Source: Bacillota bacterium
GTDB taxonomy: Bacteria > Bacillota > Clostridia > Peptostreptococcales > Anaerovoracaceae
Length of the DNA: 64,000 bases
Direction of reading: 5' to 3'
Assembly (NCBI GenBank): GCA_017432345.1
Contig: JAFRJI010000002.1
Coordinates: forward strand, 1-64,000
Position numbers and translations under genes: made by a program
The notes under the pieces: generated by a model
Database searches by the model: none
Told to the model about the DNA's origin: nothing
The model's input: the letters and a program-made list of their open reading frames with translations, nothing else
Part shown: positions 7,812-16,736 of the stretch, piece by piece
How positions within the stretch are numbered: the stretch's first letter is position 1
Layout: every line of letters begins with the position of its first letter

Positions 7812-8969
7812 ATGATGAAAGATTTTACATTTGTGCTTTCGACACGCATCGAATTCGGCAGAGGATATATTCATAGAACCGGAGAAGTTGTTAAAGAGAC
7901 CGGTGCCAAAAAGGTAATCGTCATAACGGATCAGGGCCTGATCAAAGCTGGAATCGCGGGCAAAGCTATTGATTCCATGGCACATGCAGGCATTGACTAT
8001 GTTGTCTATGATGGGGTGCAGCCTAATCCAAAAGACGTTGACTGCATTGCCGCCGGAGAGATGGCGAAGGAGTTTGGCGCAGATTTCGTGGTTGCCATCG
8101 GCGGCGGAAGCAGTATGGATACGGCCAAGGCGGTGGCGGCGTTGATCACAAATCCAGTGACGCTGCCTGAAATCATGAAACCGTACAAGGTTCCAATTGC
8201 TCCAGCCCCACTGCTCTGCATTCCGACGACAGCAGGAACAGGAAGTGAAGTTACTTCGTTCTCAGTGATTACACTGACACAGGAGCAGCGAAAGTCCTGT
8301 ATGTTCGATGAAAAACTGAGACCGGAGATTGCACTGATCGATCCGGAACTTCTTCTGGGTGTACCGGATTCAATCGTAGCTTCGACGGGAATTGATGCGC
8401 TGACACATGCCATTGAAGCGTATACCTGCAAAATATCCACTCCGATTACGGATGCCTTTGCACTGCAGGCGATTCGATATATTGGCCGGAGTCTGAGAAC
8501 TTTGCTTTATCAGCGCACGTATGAAAGTGCCGAAGAAATGATGATGGCGAGTTTGATGGCCGGTATAGCCTTTGGTTTTTCGGATATCGCAAGTGTGCAC
8601 GCGTTGGCGGAAGCGATTGGAGGATATTACGACACGCCGCATGGCGTCGCTAATTCGATTTTCCTTCCAGTAGTGTTTGAGTATGATATTCCGGCTGACG
8701 TAGAGAAGCATAAAGATATTGCCTTGGCGCTTGGTGTGTCTCCGGTTGGTAAATCCGACCGGGAGATCGCACAAGGCGCGGTGGAATGGATTGAGACTCT
8801 GTCGAGAGATGTCGGCATCCCGACGCTGAAAGAATTGGGGTACATTGAACCGGAACGGTTTGAACAGTTTGCGGATGTTTGTATGATCAATGTTTCGACA
8901 CCGAACAATTGCCGACGAGTAGATAAACAAAGATATATTGAATTGTTTGAAGCAACATTTAATCGGTGA
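7812..8969 (+). CDS. Second iron-containing alcohol dehydrogenase
   Basis: A 385-residue paralogue of the preceding gene, with the same motifs: GGGSSMDTAKA, TTAGTGSEVT, GIDALTHAIEAY and SVHALAEAIGGYYDTPHG carrying the metal-binding Asp and three His. The two proteins clearly share an ancestor but differ through most of the sequence, so this is not a recent duplication. Either ATG of the ATGATG at 7812 may be used; GGAGTG lies just upstream. The product is a cytoplasmic NAD(P)-dependent oxidoreductase of unknown substrate. A strong hairpin follows the gene. Confidence 0.92.
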   Translation: MMKDFTFVLSTRIEFGRGYIHRTGEVVKETGAKKVIVITDQGLIKAGIAGKAIDSMAHAGIDYVVYDGVQPNPKDVDCIAAGEMAKEFGADFVVAIGGGSSMDTAKAVAALITNPVTLPEIMKPYKVPIAPAPLLCIPTTAGTGSEVTSFSVITLTQEQRKSCMFDEKLRPEIALIDPELLLGVPDSIVASTGIDALTHAIEAYTCKISTPITDAFALQAIRYIGRSLRTLLYQRTYESAEEMMMASLMAGIAFGFSDIASVHALAEAIGGYYDTPHGVANSIFLPVVFEYDIPADVEKHKDIALALGVSPVGKSDREIAQGAVEWIETLSRDVGIPTLKELGYIEPERFEQFADVCMINVSTPNNCRRVDKQRYIELFEATFNR

Positions 8970-9038
8970 CCATTCATGTTGTTTTTTGAGTCCCTTCATG
9001 CCATAGATTCGAAAAGACTCGCATTATGACACACCTTG

Positions 9039-9075
9039 AACATGACGCAGAGGAATTATTCCTCTGCGTCATGTT
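9039..9075 (+). terminator. Perfect 16-bp stem hairpin
   Basis: AACATGACGCAGAGGA (9039-9054) pairs perfectly with its complement at 9060-9075 around a 5-base loop. Only a weak T-rich tail follows. It closes the accessory gene cluster. Confidence 0.65.
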
Positions 9076-9100
9076 TATGTGCAAAGATGCGGCTTTGGTG

Positions 9101-9109
9101 TGGTATAAT
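9101..9109 (+). promoter_or_regulatory. Extended -10 promoter for the sugar-nucleotide dehydrogenase
   Basis: TGGTATAAT matches the extended -10 consensus and lies 43 bases before the ATG at 9153. No clear -35 is seen. Confidence 0.5.
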
Positions 9110-9152
9110 AGGTTAACTTTAAAACAACATGTAGAATAGAGGAGATAAAGAT

Positions 9153-10376
9153 ATGAAAATCACAGTCGCAGGAGTAGGGTATGTAGGACTTTCACTGGCC
9201 GTTTTGTTGGCGCAGAATCATGAGGTTACAGCAATCACGACTACCGACCGCAAAGCGGAGATGCTAAATGACTTCATCAGTCCGATACAAGATGAAGAAA
9301 TCGAGCGATTTTTCCGTGAGGTAAGAGATGGAGAGCGTACGTTGAACCTTACGACCACAACCGATAAGGCAGCAGCTTACGCGTCAGCTGAGCTCGTGAT
9401 TATCGCCACCCCGACGAACTATGACGATGAAAACAATTATTTCGATACAAGCGCCGTGGAAGACGCCATCGAACAGACGCTGGCTGTGAATCCAGACGTG
9501 TTGATGGTCATCAAGAGCACCGTTCCGGTGGGCTATACGGATTCCGTTAGAAAGAAATATGGAATCAGTAATATCATCTTCAGTCCCGAATTCTTGAGAG
9601 AATCGAAGGCACTCTACGACAATCTCTTCCCATCCCGTATCGTGGTCGGAGCATACGACGATCAGAGAGAAGAGGCGGAGATGTTTGCGAATCTTCTGCT
9701 GGAAGGCGCACATACAGAAGATGCACGTGCCGGTCGTGAGCTGCAGGATATTCCGATCCTCATCGCACCACCGACTGAAGCAGAAGCCATCAAGCTCTTT
9801 GCGAACACCTATCTTGCGGTCAGAGTATCCTACTTCAATGAGCTGGACACCTATGCACAGATGAAGGGGCTGGATACCCAGAAGATCATCGACGGCGTCT
9901 GCATGGACCCAAGAATCGGCGGCCACTACAACAACCCTTCCTTCGGGTATGGCGGATACTGCTTGCCGAAAGACACGAAACAGCTCCTGGCAAACTATAA
10001 AGATGTTCCGCAGACCATGATTGCGGCAGTCGTGGAATCGAATACGGTAAGAAAAGACTACATCGCGGATTCGATCATCAAAAAAGATCCGGATGTCGTT
10101 GGCGTTTACCGTCTTACCATGAAGAGCAACAGCGATAACTTCCGCGCGTCTGCGATACAGGGCGTCATGAAGCGAATCAAGGCGAAGGGCATCCCAGTCA
10201 TCATCTACGAGCCGACTCTTGAGGATGGTTCGGAATTCTTCAGAAGCAAAGTCGTGAACGATCTGGAAGAGTTCAAGAAGAGAAGTGACGTGATCGTTGC
10301 CAACCGGTTCGACGAAGAAGTCCTTGGCGATGTCGCGGATAAAATCTACACAAGAGATTTGTTTAGAAGAGACTAG
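9153..10376 (+). CDS. ugd: UDP-glucose/GDP-mannose dehydrogenase family protein
   Basis: A 407-residue protein with an N-terminal Rossmann motif (GVGYVGLS, residues 7-14), the FSPEFLRES segment and the active-site cysteine in [12 protein letters not shown] near residue 270. These enzymes oxidise UDP-glucose (or related sugars) twice, with NAD+, to a uronic acid for surface polysaccharide. The short length fits the Ugd type. No glycosyltransferases lie nearby; it is followed 18 bases later by YvcK, and YvcK binds UDP-sugars in Bacillus, which makes the pairing interesting. GAGGAGA precedes the ATG. Confidence 0.9.
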   Translation: MKITVAGVGYVGLSLAVLLAQNHEVTAITTTDRKAEMLNDFISPIQDEEIERFFREVRDGERTLNLTTTTDKAAAYASAELVIIATPTNYDDENNYFDTSAVEDAIEQTLAVNPDVLMVIKSTVPVGYTDSVRKKYGISNIIFSPEFLRESKALYDNLFPSRIVVGAYDDQREEAEMFANLLLEGAHTEDARAGRELQDIPILIAPPTEAEAIKLFANTYLAVRVSYFNELDTYAQMKGLDTQKIIDGVCMDPRIGGHYNNPSFGYGGYCLPKDTKQLLANYKDVPQTMIAAVVESNTVRKDYIADSIIKKDPDVVGVYRLTMKSNSDNFRASAIQGVMKRIKAKGIPVIIYEPTLEDGSEFFRSKVVNDLEEFKKRSDVIVANRFDEEVLGDVADKIYTRDLFRRD

Positions 10377-10394
10377 CAAGAAGGTTTTTGTGAT

Positions 10395-11336
10395 ATGAAA
10401 AAAACAGTCATTTTCGGAGGCGGCACAGGCCTCTCTTGCATACTATCAGGACTCAAGCTGTTTCCGGTAGATGTAACGGCCGTGATCACGGTCAGCGATG
10501 ACGGAAGCAGTACAGGTGTTTTGAAAGAGGAATTGGATATTCCAGCCGTGGGCGATCTGGGAAAGGTGCTCTTGTCCATGGCAAACGTGGACGATGATTT
10601 CGTGCGCCTGCTCCGGTACCGCTTCACGAAAGACGGCACGCTGTACAACCATCCGGTCCGGAACATCCTTCTAGCGGCTTTGATCGATATGAAGGGAAAC
10701 TTGACGGAAGCCAGCAAGTACATGTGCAAGCTGCTGAACGTCAAGGGCACGATCCTGCCGATCACTGAGGAAAAGATCGAACTGATTGGCCGGGGCAAAC
10801 ATGAGGACTTTGTCGGAGAGATGGAAGTCAGCCAAAACATCAAAGACATCGAATACCTGCTATACGACCATCCATTCAGCGTGAATCAGGAGTTAATCAA
10901 AAAGATCGACGAAGCGGACCTGATCATCTTCAGTCCGGGCAGTCTGTATACCAGCATCCTGGCACATCTGATCGTGCCAGACATCCGGGACGCACTGGAG
11001 AGGACTTCGGCTCCGATCATGTACATCTCCAATCTGGTGACGCAGCCGGGTGAGACCGATGGGTATTCCGTCGGCGACCATATCCAAGTACTGAACCGGC
11101 ATCTAGATGAACGAAAAATAGATATCGTTGTCGCAAACAACGGTAGAGTTGATCAGAGTGTAGCGGATGTGTACAAAACGGAGAATAAGACAATTGTAGA
11201 ATTGGATCGTGACAAAGTATCGTCCATGGGAGCGAAAGTAATTGCAGATGATCTCGTAACGATTGAAAAAGGCAGCATCCGTCACAACGAACTGAAAACG
11301 GCGTACATCATATTCTCCTGTCTGATGGACGCGTAA
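10395..11336 (+). CDS. yvcK: YvcK/CofD-like UDP-sugar-binding protein
   Basis: A 313-residue protein with the GGGTGLS nucleotide-binding start (residues 8-14), SDDGSSTG and the FSPGSLYTSILAHL segment of the YvcK (gluconeogenesis factor) family. In Bacillus, YvcK is needed for growth on gluconeogenic carbon sources and for cell-wall synthesis. Its usual partners rapZ (yvcJ) and whiA are not beside it here; instead it follows the sugar-nucleotide dehydrogenase. The start is ATG 10395 with AAGAAGG upstream. Confidence 0.9.
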   Translation: MKKTVIFGGGTGLSCILSGLKLFPVDVTAVITVSDDGSSTGVLKEELDIPAVGDLGKVLLSMANVDDDFVRLLRYRFTKDGTLYNHPVRNILLAALIDMKGNLTEASKYMCKLLNVKGTILPITEEKIELIGRGKHEDFVGEMEVSQNIKDIEYLLYDHPFSVNQELIKKIDEADLIIFSPGSLYTSILAHLIVPDIRDALERTSAPIMYISNLVTQPGETDGYSVGDHIQVLNRHLDERKIDIVVANNGRVDQSVADVYKTENKTIVELDRDKVSSMGAKVIADDLVTIEKGSIRHNELKTAYIIFSCLMDA

Positions 11337-11359
11337 AGATAATAACGCAGCATGTGAAG

Positions 11360-11393
11360 AGAGACCTTCTCAATCGAAGAAGGTCTCTTTGTT
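11360..11393 (+). terminator. Terminator of yvcK that also encodes the end of the opposing gene
   Basis: AGAGACCTTCT (11360-11370) pairs perfectly with AGAAGGTCTCT (11378-11388) around 7 bases, then TTGTTTTC. The convergent minus-strand gene ends at 11370, so the hairpin also codes its last residues (ETFFD). Confidence 0.7.
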
Positions 11394-11834
11394 TTCAATC
11401 TTATTTTCGTTCTCGTCTTCACTTTCGCTTTCGCTCTCGTCATCTTTGTAATACGTCTTGATGATCAGATGTACGATCGCCCGTATGACCAGGAATGTGG
11501 CAAAGAAGACTAGGAACCCCGCGATGCCGGAATTGACGTCATCGAATTCCATGGACCCGGTACCATAGAACCCCTGACCAATCTCGATGGCGAAAGTGAC
11601 GACCAGTATGACCGTGAACACATAGAAGAACGATATAACGATCGTATGGCCGGTCTTGGCCAGCCACAGAAAGATCGGGTGCAGTACGAGGATCAACGCG
11701 ATTCCAAATGCACCGATGACCATAAAGTGCAATTGCTTGTCTGTAAAACTGTTTTCAATTTGGTCGTTCCACGACAGGATCGAATAATGGATCTTGGATA
11801 TAAAAGTAACGACATTGTATATTATGTTCCACAT
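11370..11834 (-). CDS. Small membrane protein, VanZ-like (tentative)
   Basis: A 154-residue protein starting at the ATG at 11834, which has AAGGGGG about a dozen bases upstream; a longer frame reaching 11903 lacks a ribosome site. Four hydrophobic segments are visible. DKQLHF near the N-terminus, then an E...Q pair and D..N..G in FAIEIGQGFYG...FDDVNSGIAG, resemble VanZ-like proteins. The C-terminus is a charged tail rich in Asp, Glu, Ser and Asn. The gene is convergent with yvcK. Function is unknown; VanZ-like proteins are linked to low-level glycopeptide resistance in some bacteria. Confidence 0.6.
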   Translation of the reverse strand: MWNIIYNVVTFISKIHYSILSWNDQIENSFTDKQLHFMVIGAFGIALILVLHPIFLWLAKTGHTIVISFFYVFTVILVVTFAIEIGQGFYGTGSMEFDDVNSGIAGFLVFFATFLVIRAIVHLIIKTYYKDDESESESEDENENKIENKETFFD

Positions 11835-11912
11835 ATATTTTGAAACCCCCTTAGTGCTACATAGTATATCAGTGATTTGCACCGAATGACGGAATATTAT
11901 CATATTTTAATA

Positions 11913-11941
11913 TTGACAAAAAATGTATGAACCTCTACAAT
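11913..11941 (+). promoter_or_regulatory. Consensus sigma-A promoter for tRNA-Leu(GAG)
   Basis: A perfect -35 TTGACA (11913-11918), a 17-base spacer and -10 TACAAT (11936-11941). Transcription should start near 11948, about 26 bases before the tRNA. Confidence 0.85.
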
Positions 11942-11949
11942 AAATAAGT

Positions 11950-11968
11950 GCCTGTGAGACAGGCTTTT
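11950..11968 (+). other. Terminator-like hairpin in the tRNA leader
   Basis: GCCTGT (11950-11955) pairs with ACAGGC (11959-11964) around GAG and is followed by TTTTAT. It lies between the promoter and the mature tRNA 5' end, so it would be at the very 5' end of the precursor. Confidence 0.55.
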
Positions 11969-11973
11969 ATCAT

Positions 11974-12056
11974 GCGGCCTTGGCGGAATTGGCAGACGCG
12001 CACGTTTGAGGGGCGTGTGGGAGACCGTGCCGGTTCAAGTCCGGCAGGCCGCACCA
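11974..12056 (+). tRNA. tRNA-Leu (anticodon GAG)
   Basis: An 83-base class II tRNA with encoded CCA. The acceptor stem is GCGGCCT/AGGCCGC, the D-loop has the leucine-type GGCGGAATTGGCAGACGCG, and the anticodon stem CACGT/GCGTG encloses the loop TTGAGGG. A variable arm (TGGGAGACCGTG region) and a T-loop TTCAAGT are present. It reads CUC and CUU codons. Confidence 0.95.
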
Positions 12057-12061
12057 TGAAA

Positions 12062-12099
12062 CAAAAAACCGAAGGTAGTAGTATGCCTCCGGTTTTTTT
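12062..12099 (+). terminator. Terminator of tRNA-Leu(GAG)
   Basis: AAAAACCG-A-AGG pairs with CCT-C-CGGTTTTT, with one mismatch, and runs into seven T. Confidence 0.75.
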
Positions 12100-12101
12100 G
12101 A

Positions 12102-12107
12102 TATAAT
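12102..12107 (+). promoter_or_regulatory. -10 element very close to the methyltransferase start
   Basis: TATAAT ends 6 bases before the ATG at 12114, so a transcript using it would begin at or next to the start codon (leaderless). No good -35 is present and no ribosome site precedes the ATG. Confidence 0.45.
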
Positions 12108-12113
12108 TGTGCC

Positions 12114-13031
12114 ATGACGAAATCCAGCAGAAACAAAACCATCCATACCGATCTGGAAAGAGGCGCCCAGTACCTGGAGCGCTGCCTGGAAGTATCCGAT
12201 CTTTCAGGCGAAGTACCGCTCAACCGTACCATCCACGGCGACACCTTTGAAGCCATGGGGCGGCTGCCGGAGAGCTTTGCAGATCTGATCATTGCGGATC
12301 CGCCGTACAATTTGAACAAGAAATACAACGGTCGTTCGTTTGGAAAAATGGACGCCGGTGAATACGAAGCGTATACGAGAAAATGGATCGAAGCTGCAAA
12401 GCCTTTGCTTAAAGAAACCGGCTCGATCTATGTCTGCTGCGACTGGGAAAGCAGTCTGATCATCGGACGCATTCTCGGCGAGTATTTCACGGTGCGCAAC
12501 CGGATCACCTGGCAAAGGGAGAAGGGCAGAGGTGCCCTGACGAACTGGAAAAACAGTATGGAAGATATCTGGTTCGCGACGGTGTCGAACAAGTACACGT
12601 TCAACGTAGAGGACGTGAAACTGCGCCGCAAAGTCATTGCTCCTTACCGGGAAGACGGAGTACCGAAAGATTGGATCGAGTCAAAGAACGGAAATTACCG
12701 CGACACGCATCCGTCCAATTTCTGGGACGATATTACAGTGCCGTTCTGGTCTATGCCGGAAAACACCGAGCATCCCGCGCAAAAGCCGGAGAAATTGATC
12801 GCCAAGCTGATTTTGGCCAGCTCCAACAAAGGGGATACGGTATTCGATCCTTTTTTGGGATCCGGCACGACCAGCGTGGCTGCCAAGAAACTGGGAAGGA
12901 ACTATCTCGGTGTGGAACGGGAAGCAGAGTATTGCATCTGGGCAGAAGAGCGGCTGGAGATGGCGGAAAAAGATCCACGGATCCAGGGGTATGAGGATCA
13001 CGTATTTTGGGAGAGAAATTACAAGGGTTAA
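12114..13031 (+). CDS. DNA adenine/cytosine-N4 methyltransferase, beta-class, without a restriction partner
   Basis: A 305-residue protein with catalytic motif IV DPPYN at residues 62-66 and the AdoMet-binding motif I FDPFLGSGTT near residue 250. This IV-before-I order defines the beta class of amino-methyltransferases. A target-recognition region lies between them (about 110-220). DPPY is used by N6-adenine enzymes, with SPPY more typical of N4-cytosine, so adenine methylation is more likely. No nuclease or specificity gene is adjacent, so it is an orphan methyltransferase, perhaps epigenetic. It lies between tRNA-Leu(GAG) and the RND exporter. Confidence 0.88.
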   Translation: MTKSSRNKTIHTDLERGAQYLERCLEVSDLSGEVPLNRTIHGDTFEAMGRLPESFADLIIADPPYNLNKKYNGRSFGKMDAGEYEAYTRKWIEAAKPLLKETGSIYVCCDWESSLIIGRILGEYFTVRNRITWQREKGRGALTNWKNSMEDIWFATVSNKYTFNVEDVKLRRKVIAPYREDGVPKDWIESKNGNYRDTHPSNFWDDITVPFWSMPENTEHPAQKPEKLIAKLILASSNKGDTVFDPFLGSGTTSVAAKKLGRNYLGVEREAEYCIWAEERLEMAEKDPRIQGYEDHVFWERNYKG

Positions 13032-13053
13032 TCTGTTTAGAGGATAGAGATAC

Positions 13054-16000
13054 ATGTTGTCGAAGTTCAGCGTTAAAAAACCGTTTACGGTATTTGTAGC
13101 AGCGGTCATCGTTGCGGTTTTCGGGTGCGTATCGGTGTATAAGATGACGCCGGATCTGTTCCCGGAGATCAACACGCCGTACGCGATGGTCATGACCACG
13201 TACCCAGGCGCCACGGCGGAGGAAGCGGAGAAGCAGATCACCGATCCGATGGAGGCGCAGCTGGCCACGCTGAACAATATCAAAAATGTCCTGTCGTATT
13301 CTTACGACAACTATTCTACGATCGCGTTGGAATTCACCGATGACGTGAACATGGATTCCGCATCGGTGGATATCCGGGATAAGATCGACCAAATCGAAGG
13401 AAACTTCCCGGAGGGTGCAGGAACGCCGCTGGTCATGAAAATCGACATGAATATGATGCCGGTCATCGTGGCGGCCGTATCTTTGAAGGACGCGTCCAAT
13501 GCGGATGTGTCGGATTTCACCCGTGAGAATCTGGAAACGAAATTAAAGGGTGTCACAGGCGTTGCGTCGGTCACCTCCATGGGGATGGTGGACGAAGGCC
13601 TGCGTGTTGTGCTGTCCCAGGATAAGATCAACGAAGTGAACAACGAGATCTCGGATGCCATCAAGCGGGAGTACAACAAGGGCGAGAACAAGATCCGCAA
13701 GGGCATTTCCCAGGCGAAGAGCGGCAAGAGCAAAATCAACACCGGCAAGAAACAGGTCTCCAAGATCGGCGAAGCCTATGAACGGATGAAGGACGCCAAG
13801 GCAGAGCTGGTCCAGATGAAGAACGAACTGAACACGCAGCTTGCCCAGCTGACGAACCTGATGGCGGACTACCAGACGGCCGTAGCCTCCGGTGATACAG
13901 AACAGATGGCGTTCTATGAGAATAAGATGCAGGGGATGGGAATGACGCCGGAAACCCTGGCGGCGCAGATCGATGCCCTCAGCGGACAGCTGAAGACATT
14001 GAACGGGAAGATCAAGGCCATCAACAAGACGCTGAAGAAAATGCGGAAGCAAAAGGCGGATTCCTTCAGCCTCAGCACGAAGTACGCCGATGCCGCGTCG
14101 GCCCAGAGCACCATCGATTCCATGGTCAACCAGCTGCAGAGTTCACTGTCTGAATTGGAAAGTGCGAAACAGGCGGCTCTGGACAGCGCCGATATGACGG
14201 GCGTACTGACGATGGATAACATCTCGGCAGTGCTGAACGCCCAGAACTTCCAGATGCCGGCCGGCTATGTAACCGACGGAGAAGCGAAGCTCCTGGTCAG
14301 TGTCGGCGACAAGATCAAAAATGCAGACGAACTGCGGAACATGATCCTGTTCGATATGGACATCGACGGGGTTGATCCGATTCGGTTATATGACGTGGCG
14401 ACGGTAACATATATCGCCGATGAGACCGATACCTATGCCAAGATCAATGGAGAAAACGGCGTGCTGCTGAGCTTCACGAAGCAGTCGACGTACGCGACGG
14501 CGACGGTTTCCGATAACATCCGCGACAAGTTCGCGGAACTGGAAGCGCAGAACAAAGGGCTGCATTTCACTACGTTGATGGATACCGGTGAATACATCCA
14601 CATCGTCATCAGCGCTGTGTTGCGGAACTTGCTTCTGGGAGGCATCCTGGCCATCCTGATCCTGCTGTTCTTCCTGCGGGATATCCGGCCGACTATCATT
14701 ACGGCTATCAGCATCCCGCTGAGTGTTATTTTCGCGCTGGCACTGATGTACTTCTCCGGCGTGACCATGAACATGATCTCGTTGTCCGGTCTGGCCATCG
14801 GGATCGGCATGCTGGTGGACAATTCCATTGTAGTAATTGAAAATACCTATCGATTGCGGTCGATGGGGTATAGCGTCGTGCAGGCGTCCGTATCCGGCGC
14901 CTCGCAGGTGGCTGGCGCCATCACCGCGTCCACGCTGACCACAATCTGCGTTTTTGCGCCGATCGTCTTCGTGGACGGCATGACAAAGGATATCTTTACC
15001 GATCTGGCTCTGACGGTCACATATTCGTTGCTGGCCAGCTTGCTGATCGCGCTGACGCTGGTACCGGCCATGGCGCGCAGTATGATGCACAAGACGCCGA
15101 AGAAGACGGTGCTCAGCCAGAACGGCCGGATCGTTAATATGTATCGGGAATACGTCGACAAGGCTATGCACCATCCGAAGATGGTCCTGGCAGGAGCCCT
15201 GGTGCTGCTGCTGGCATCCGCCGGATTGCTGCTGGTGAAGGGTTTTGAATTTATGCCGGCAATGAGTACGCCGCAGATCTCAGCGGCCATCACGATGCCG
15301 GAGAACACGACCTTGGAAGAGACGGCTGCTGTCAACGACGCCATCGCCAAGGATCTGCGCAAGATCGATGGTGTGGAGACCGTGGGAGCGATGTTGTCTT
15401 CGGACACCATGGGCATTTTGGGCGCGGAAGCAGTGGAGGATGACTATACCCAGACCGCCATGTACATTGTCCTGGAGGAAAGCAAGGCGGACCAGAGCAA
15501 GGTCATCGCCAAAAAGATGGATCAGTACGCCAAGAAATACGGTTGTGAGATCGAGACCTCCGCGGACATGGATCTGGCGACGATGATGGGGCAGTCCGAC
15601 GTGAGCCTGACGCTGTACAGCGACAACCTCAAGAAGCTGCGGAAAACGGCCCGGAAGATCGAAGGGGAAATGCGCAAGATGAAGTCGCTGCGGGATGTTT
15701 CGGACATCCAGGAAGCCAGCACGGAAGAACTGCACATTTCTGTCAACAAGAACGACGCCATGCGGAACGGTCTGACGGTCGCACAGGTTTATCAGCAGGT
15801 GGCAGAGAAACTGGAGAAGGATAAGACGGCCACGACCATTACCGACCACGGCAAGTCCATCGATGTCAACATCGCCAGCTCCTCCAAGGACTATATCCCA
15901 CGTAAAGAGCTGGAGAATATGAAACTGCGGGTGGAAAAGTCCGACGGCTCTCTGAAGAAGATCAAGCTGACGAAGATTGCGGACATCAAGAAAGACTACG

Positions 16001-16716
16001 CGCTGAAGCAGATCGATCACGATTCGCAGAAGCGGTGCTACAGCATTACGGCCGCCGTCAATGACGGGTACAATATCACGAAATCAACGACCAATATAAA
16101 GCGGATGATCAACGATAAGGAACTGCTGCCTGCAGAAGTGGAAATCGATTATGGCGGACAGGACAAGGAGATCATGGACGCCATGCGGCAGATGTTGCTC
16201 ATGATGGCGGTCGGCTTCCTGCTAGTCTACCTGATCATGGTCGCCCAGTTCCAGTCGCTGCGCTCGCCGTTCATCATCATTTTCACGATCCCGCTGGCCT
16301 TTACGGGCGGCATGTTCTCGCTGCTGATCACCAATCAGGTGCTGAGCGTCGTTTCCATGATGGGCTTCGTGATGATGATGGGTATCATCGTCAATAACGG
16401 TATCGTTCTGGTGGACTGCATCAACCGGTTTAGGCTGGAAGGCATGGATAAACGGGAAGCGATCATCCAGGCCGGTGCGGTCCGTATGCGGCCGGTCATT
16501 ATGACGGCAGCCACGACGATCCTGGGCCTGGTTCCGCTGGCTCTGGGCATCGGTACCGGCGCCGAAATGGTGCAGCCGGTAGCCATCACATGCATCGGCG
16601 GATTCATCTACGCAACGGTCACGACGTTGTTCATAATTCCGATCATGTACAACAAGTTCTCGCGTAAGCACATGGAAAAAATCGAGGACGAAGAACTTGA
16701 AATAGTGACGGGGTAA
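13054..16716 (+). CDS. RND-family efflux transporter (SwrC/HAE1-like)
   Basis: A 1220-residue inner-membrane pump with one N-terminal transmembrane helix, a large extracytoplasmic loop, six helices (about 510-690), a second loop and a final six-helix bundle. The family GIGMLVDNSIVVIENTYR segment lies in helix 4. A lysine- and glutamine-rich coiled-coil insertion of about 180 residues (roughly 200-385) lengthens the first loop well beyond AcrB's about 1050 residues. Gram-positive homologues such as SwrC export surfactin and other amphiphiles. No membrane-fusion protein lies next to it. It starts 22 bases after the methyltransferase. Confidence 0.92.
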   Translation: MLSKFSVKKPFTVFVAAVIVAVFGCVSVYKMTPDLFPEINTPYAMVMTTYPGATAEEAEKQITDPMEAQLATLNNIKNVLSYSYDNYSTIALEFTDDVNMDSASVDIRDKIDQIEGNFPEGAGTPLVMKIDMNMMPVIVAAVSLKDASNADVSDFTRENLETKLKGVTGVASVTSMGMVDEGLRVVLSQDKINEVNNEISDAIKREYNKGENKIRKGISQAKSGKSKINTGKKQVSKIGEAYERMKDAKAELVQMKNELNTQLAQLTNLMADYQTAVASGDTEQMAFYENKMQGMGMTPETLAAQIDALSGQLKTLNGKIKAINKTLKKMRKQKADSFSLSTKYADAASAQSTIDSMVNQLQSSLSELESAKQAALDSADMTGVLTMDNISAVLNAQNFQMPAGYVTDGEAKLLVSVGDKIKNADELRNMILFDMDIDGVDPIRLYDVATVTYIADETDTYAKINGENGVLLSFTKQSTYATATVSDNIRDKFAELEAQNKGLHFTTLMDTGEYIHIVISAVLRNLLLGGILAILILLFFLRDIRPTIITAISIPLSVIFALALMYFSGVTMNMISLSGLAIGIGMLVDNSIVVIENTYRLRSMGYSVVQASVSGASQVAGAITASTLTTICVFAPIVFVDGMTKDIFTDLALTVTYSLLASLLIALTLVPAMARSMMHKTPKKTVLSQNGRIVNMYREYVDKAMHHPKMVLAGALVLLLASAGLLLVKGFEFMPAMSTPQISAAITMPENTTLEETAAVNDAIAKDLRKIDGVETVGAMLSSDTMGILGAEAVEDDYTQTAMYIVLEESKADQSKVIAKKMDQYAKKYGCEIETSADMDLATMMGQSDVSLTLYSDNLKKLRKTARKIEGEMRKMKSLRDVSDIQEASTEELHISVNKNDAMRNGLTVAQVYQQVAEKLEKDKTATTITDHGKSIDVNIASSSKDYIPRKELENMKLRVEKSDGSLKKIKLTKIADIKKDYALKQIDHDSQKRCYSITAAVNDGYNITKSTTNIKRMINDKELLPAEVEIDYGGQDKEIMDAMRQMLLMMAVGFLLVYLIMVAQFQSLRSPFIIIFTIPLAFTGGMFSLLITNQVLSVVSMMGFVMMMGIIVNNGIVLVDCINRFRLEGMDKREAIIQAGAVRMRPVIMTAATTILGLVPLALGIGTGAEMVQPVAITCIGGFIYATVTTLFIIPIMYNKFSRKHMEKIEDEELEIVTG

Positions 16717-16725
16717 TGATATAAT
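16697..16725 (+). promoter_or_regulatory. Promoter for tRNA-Leu(CAA) inside the end of the RND gene
   Basis: -35 TTGAAA (16697-16702), a 17-base spacer and -10 TATAAT (16720-16725), 11 bases before the tRNA. The -35 lies within the last codons of the transporter. Confidence 0.8.
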
Positions 16726-16736
16726 TTCTTCGTTAC

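Noticed and set aside
9384..10379. Long minus-strand frame of 331 codons opposite the sugar-nucleotide dehydrogenase
   Set aside because: It mirrors the codon pattern of the clear plus-strand gene and shows no motif.
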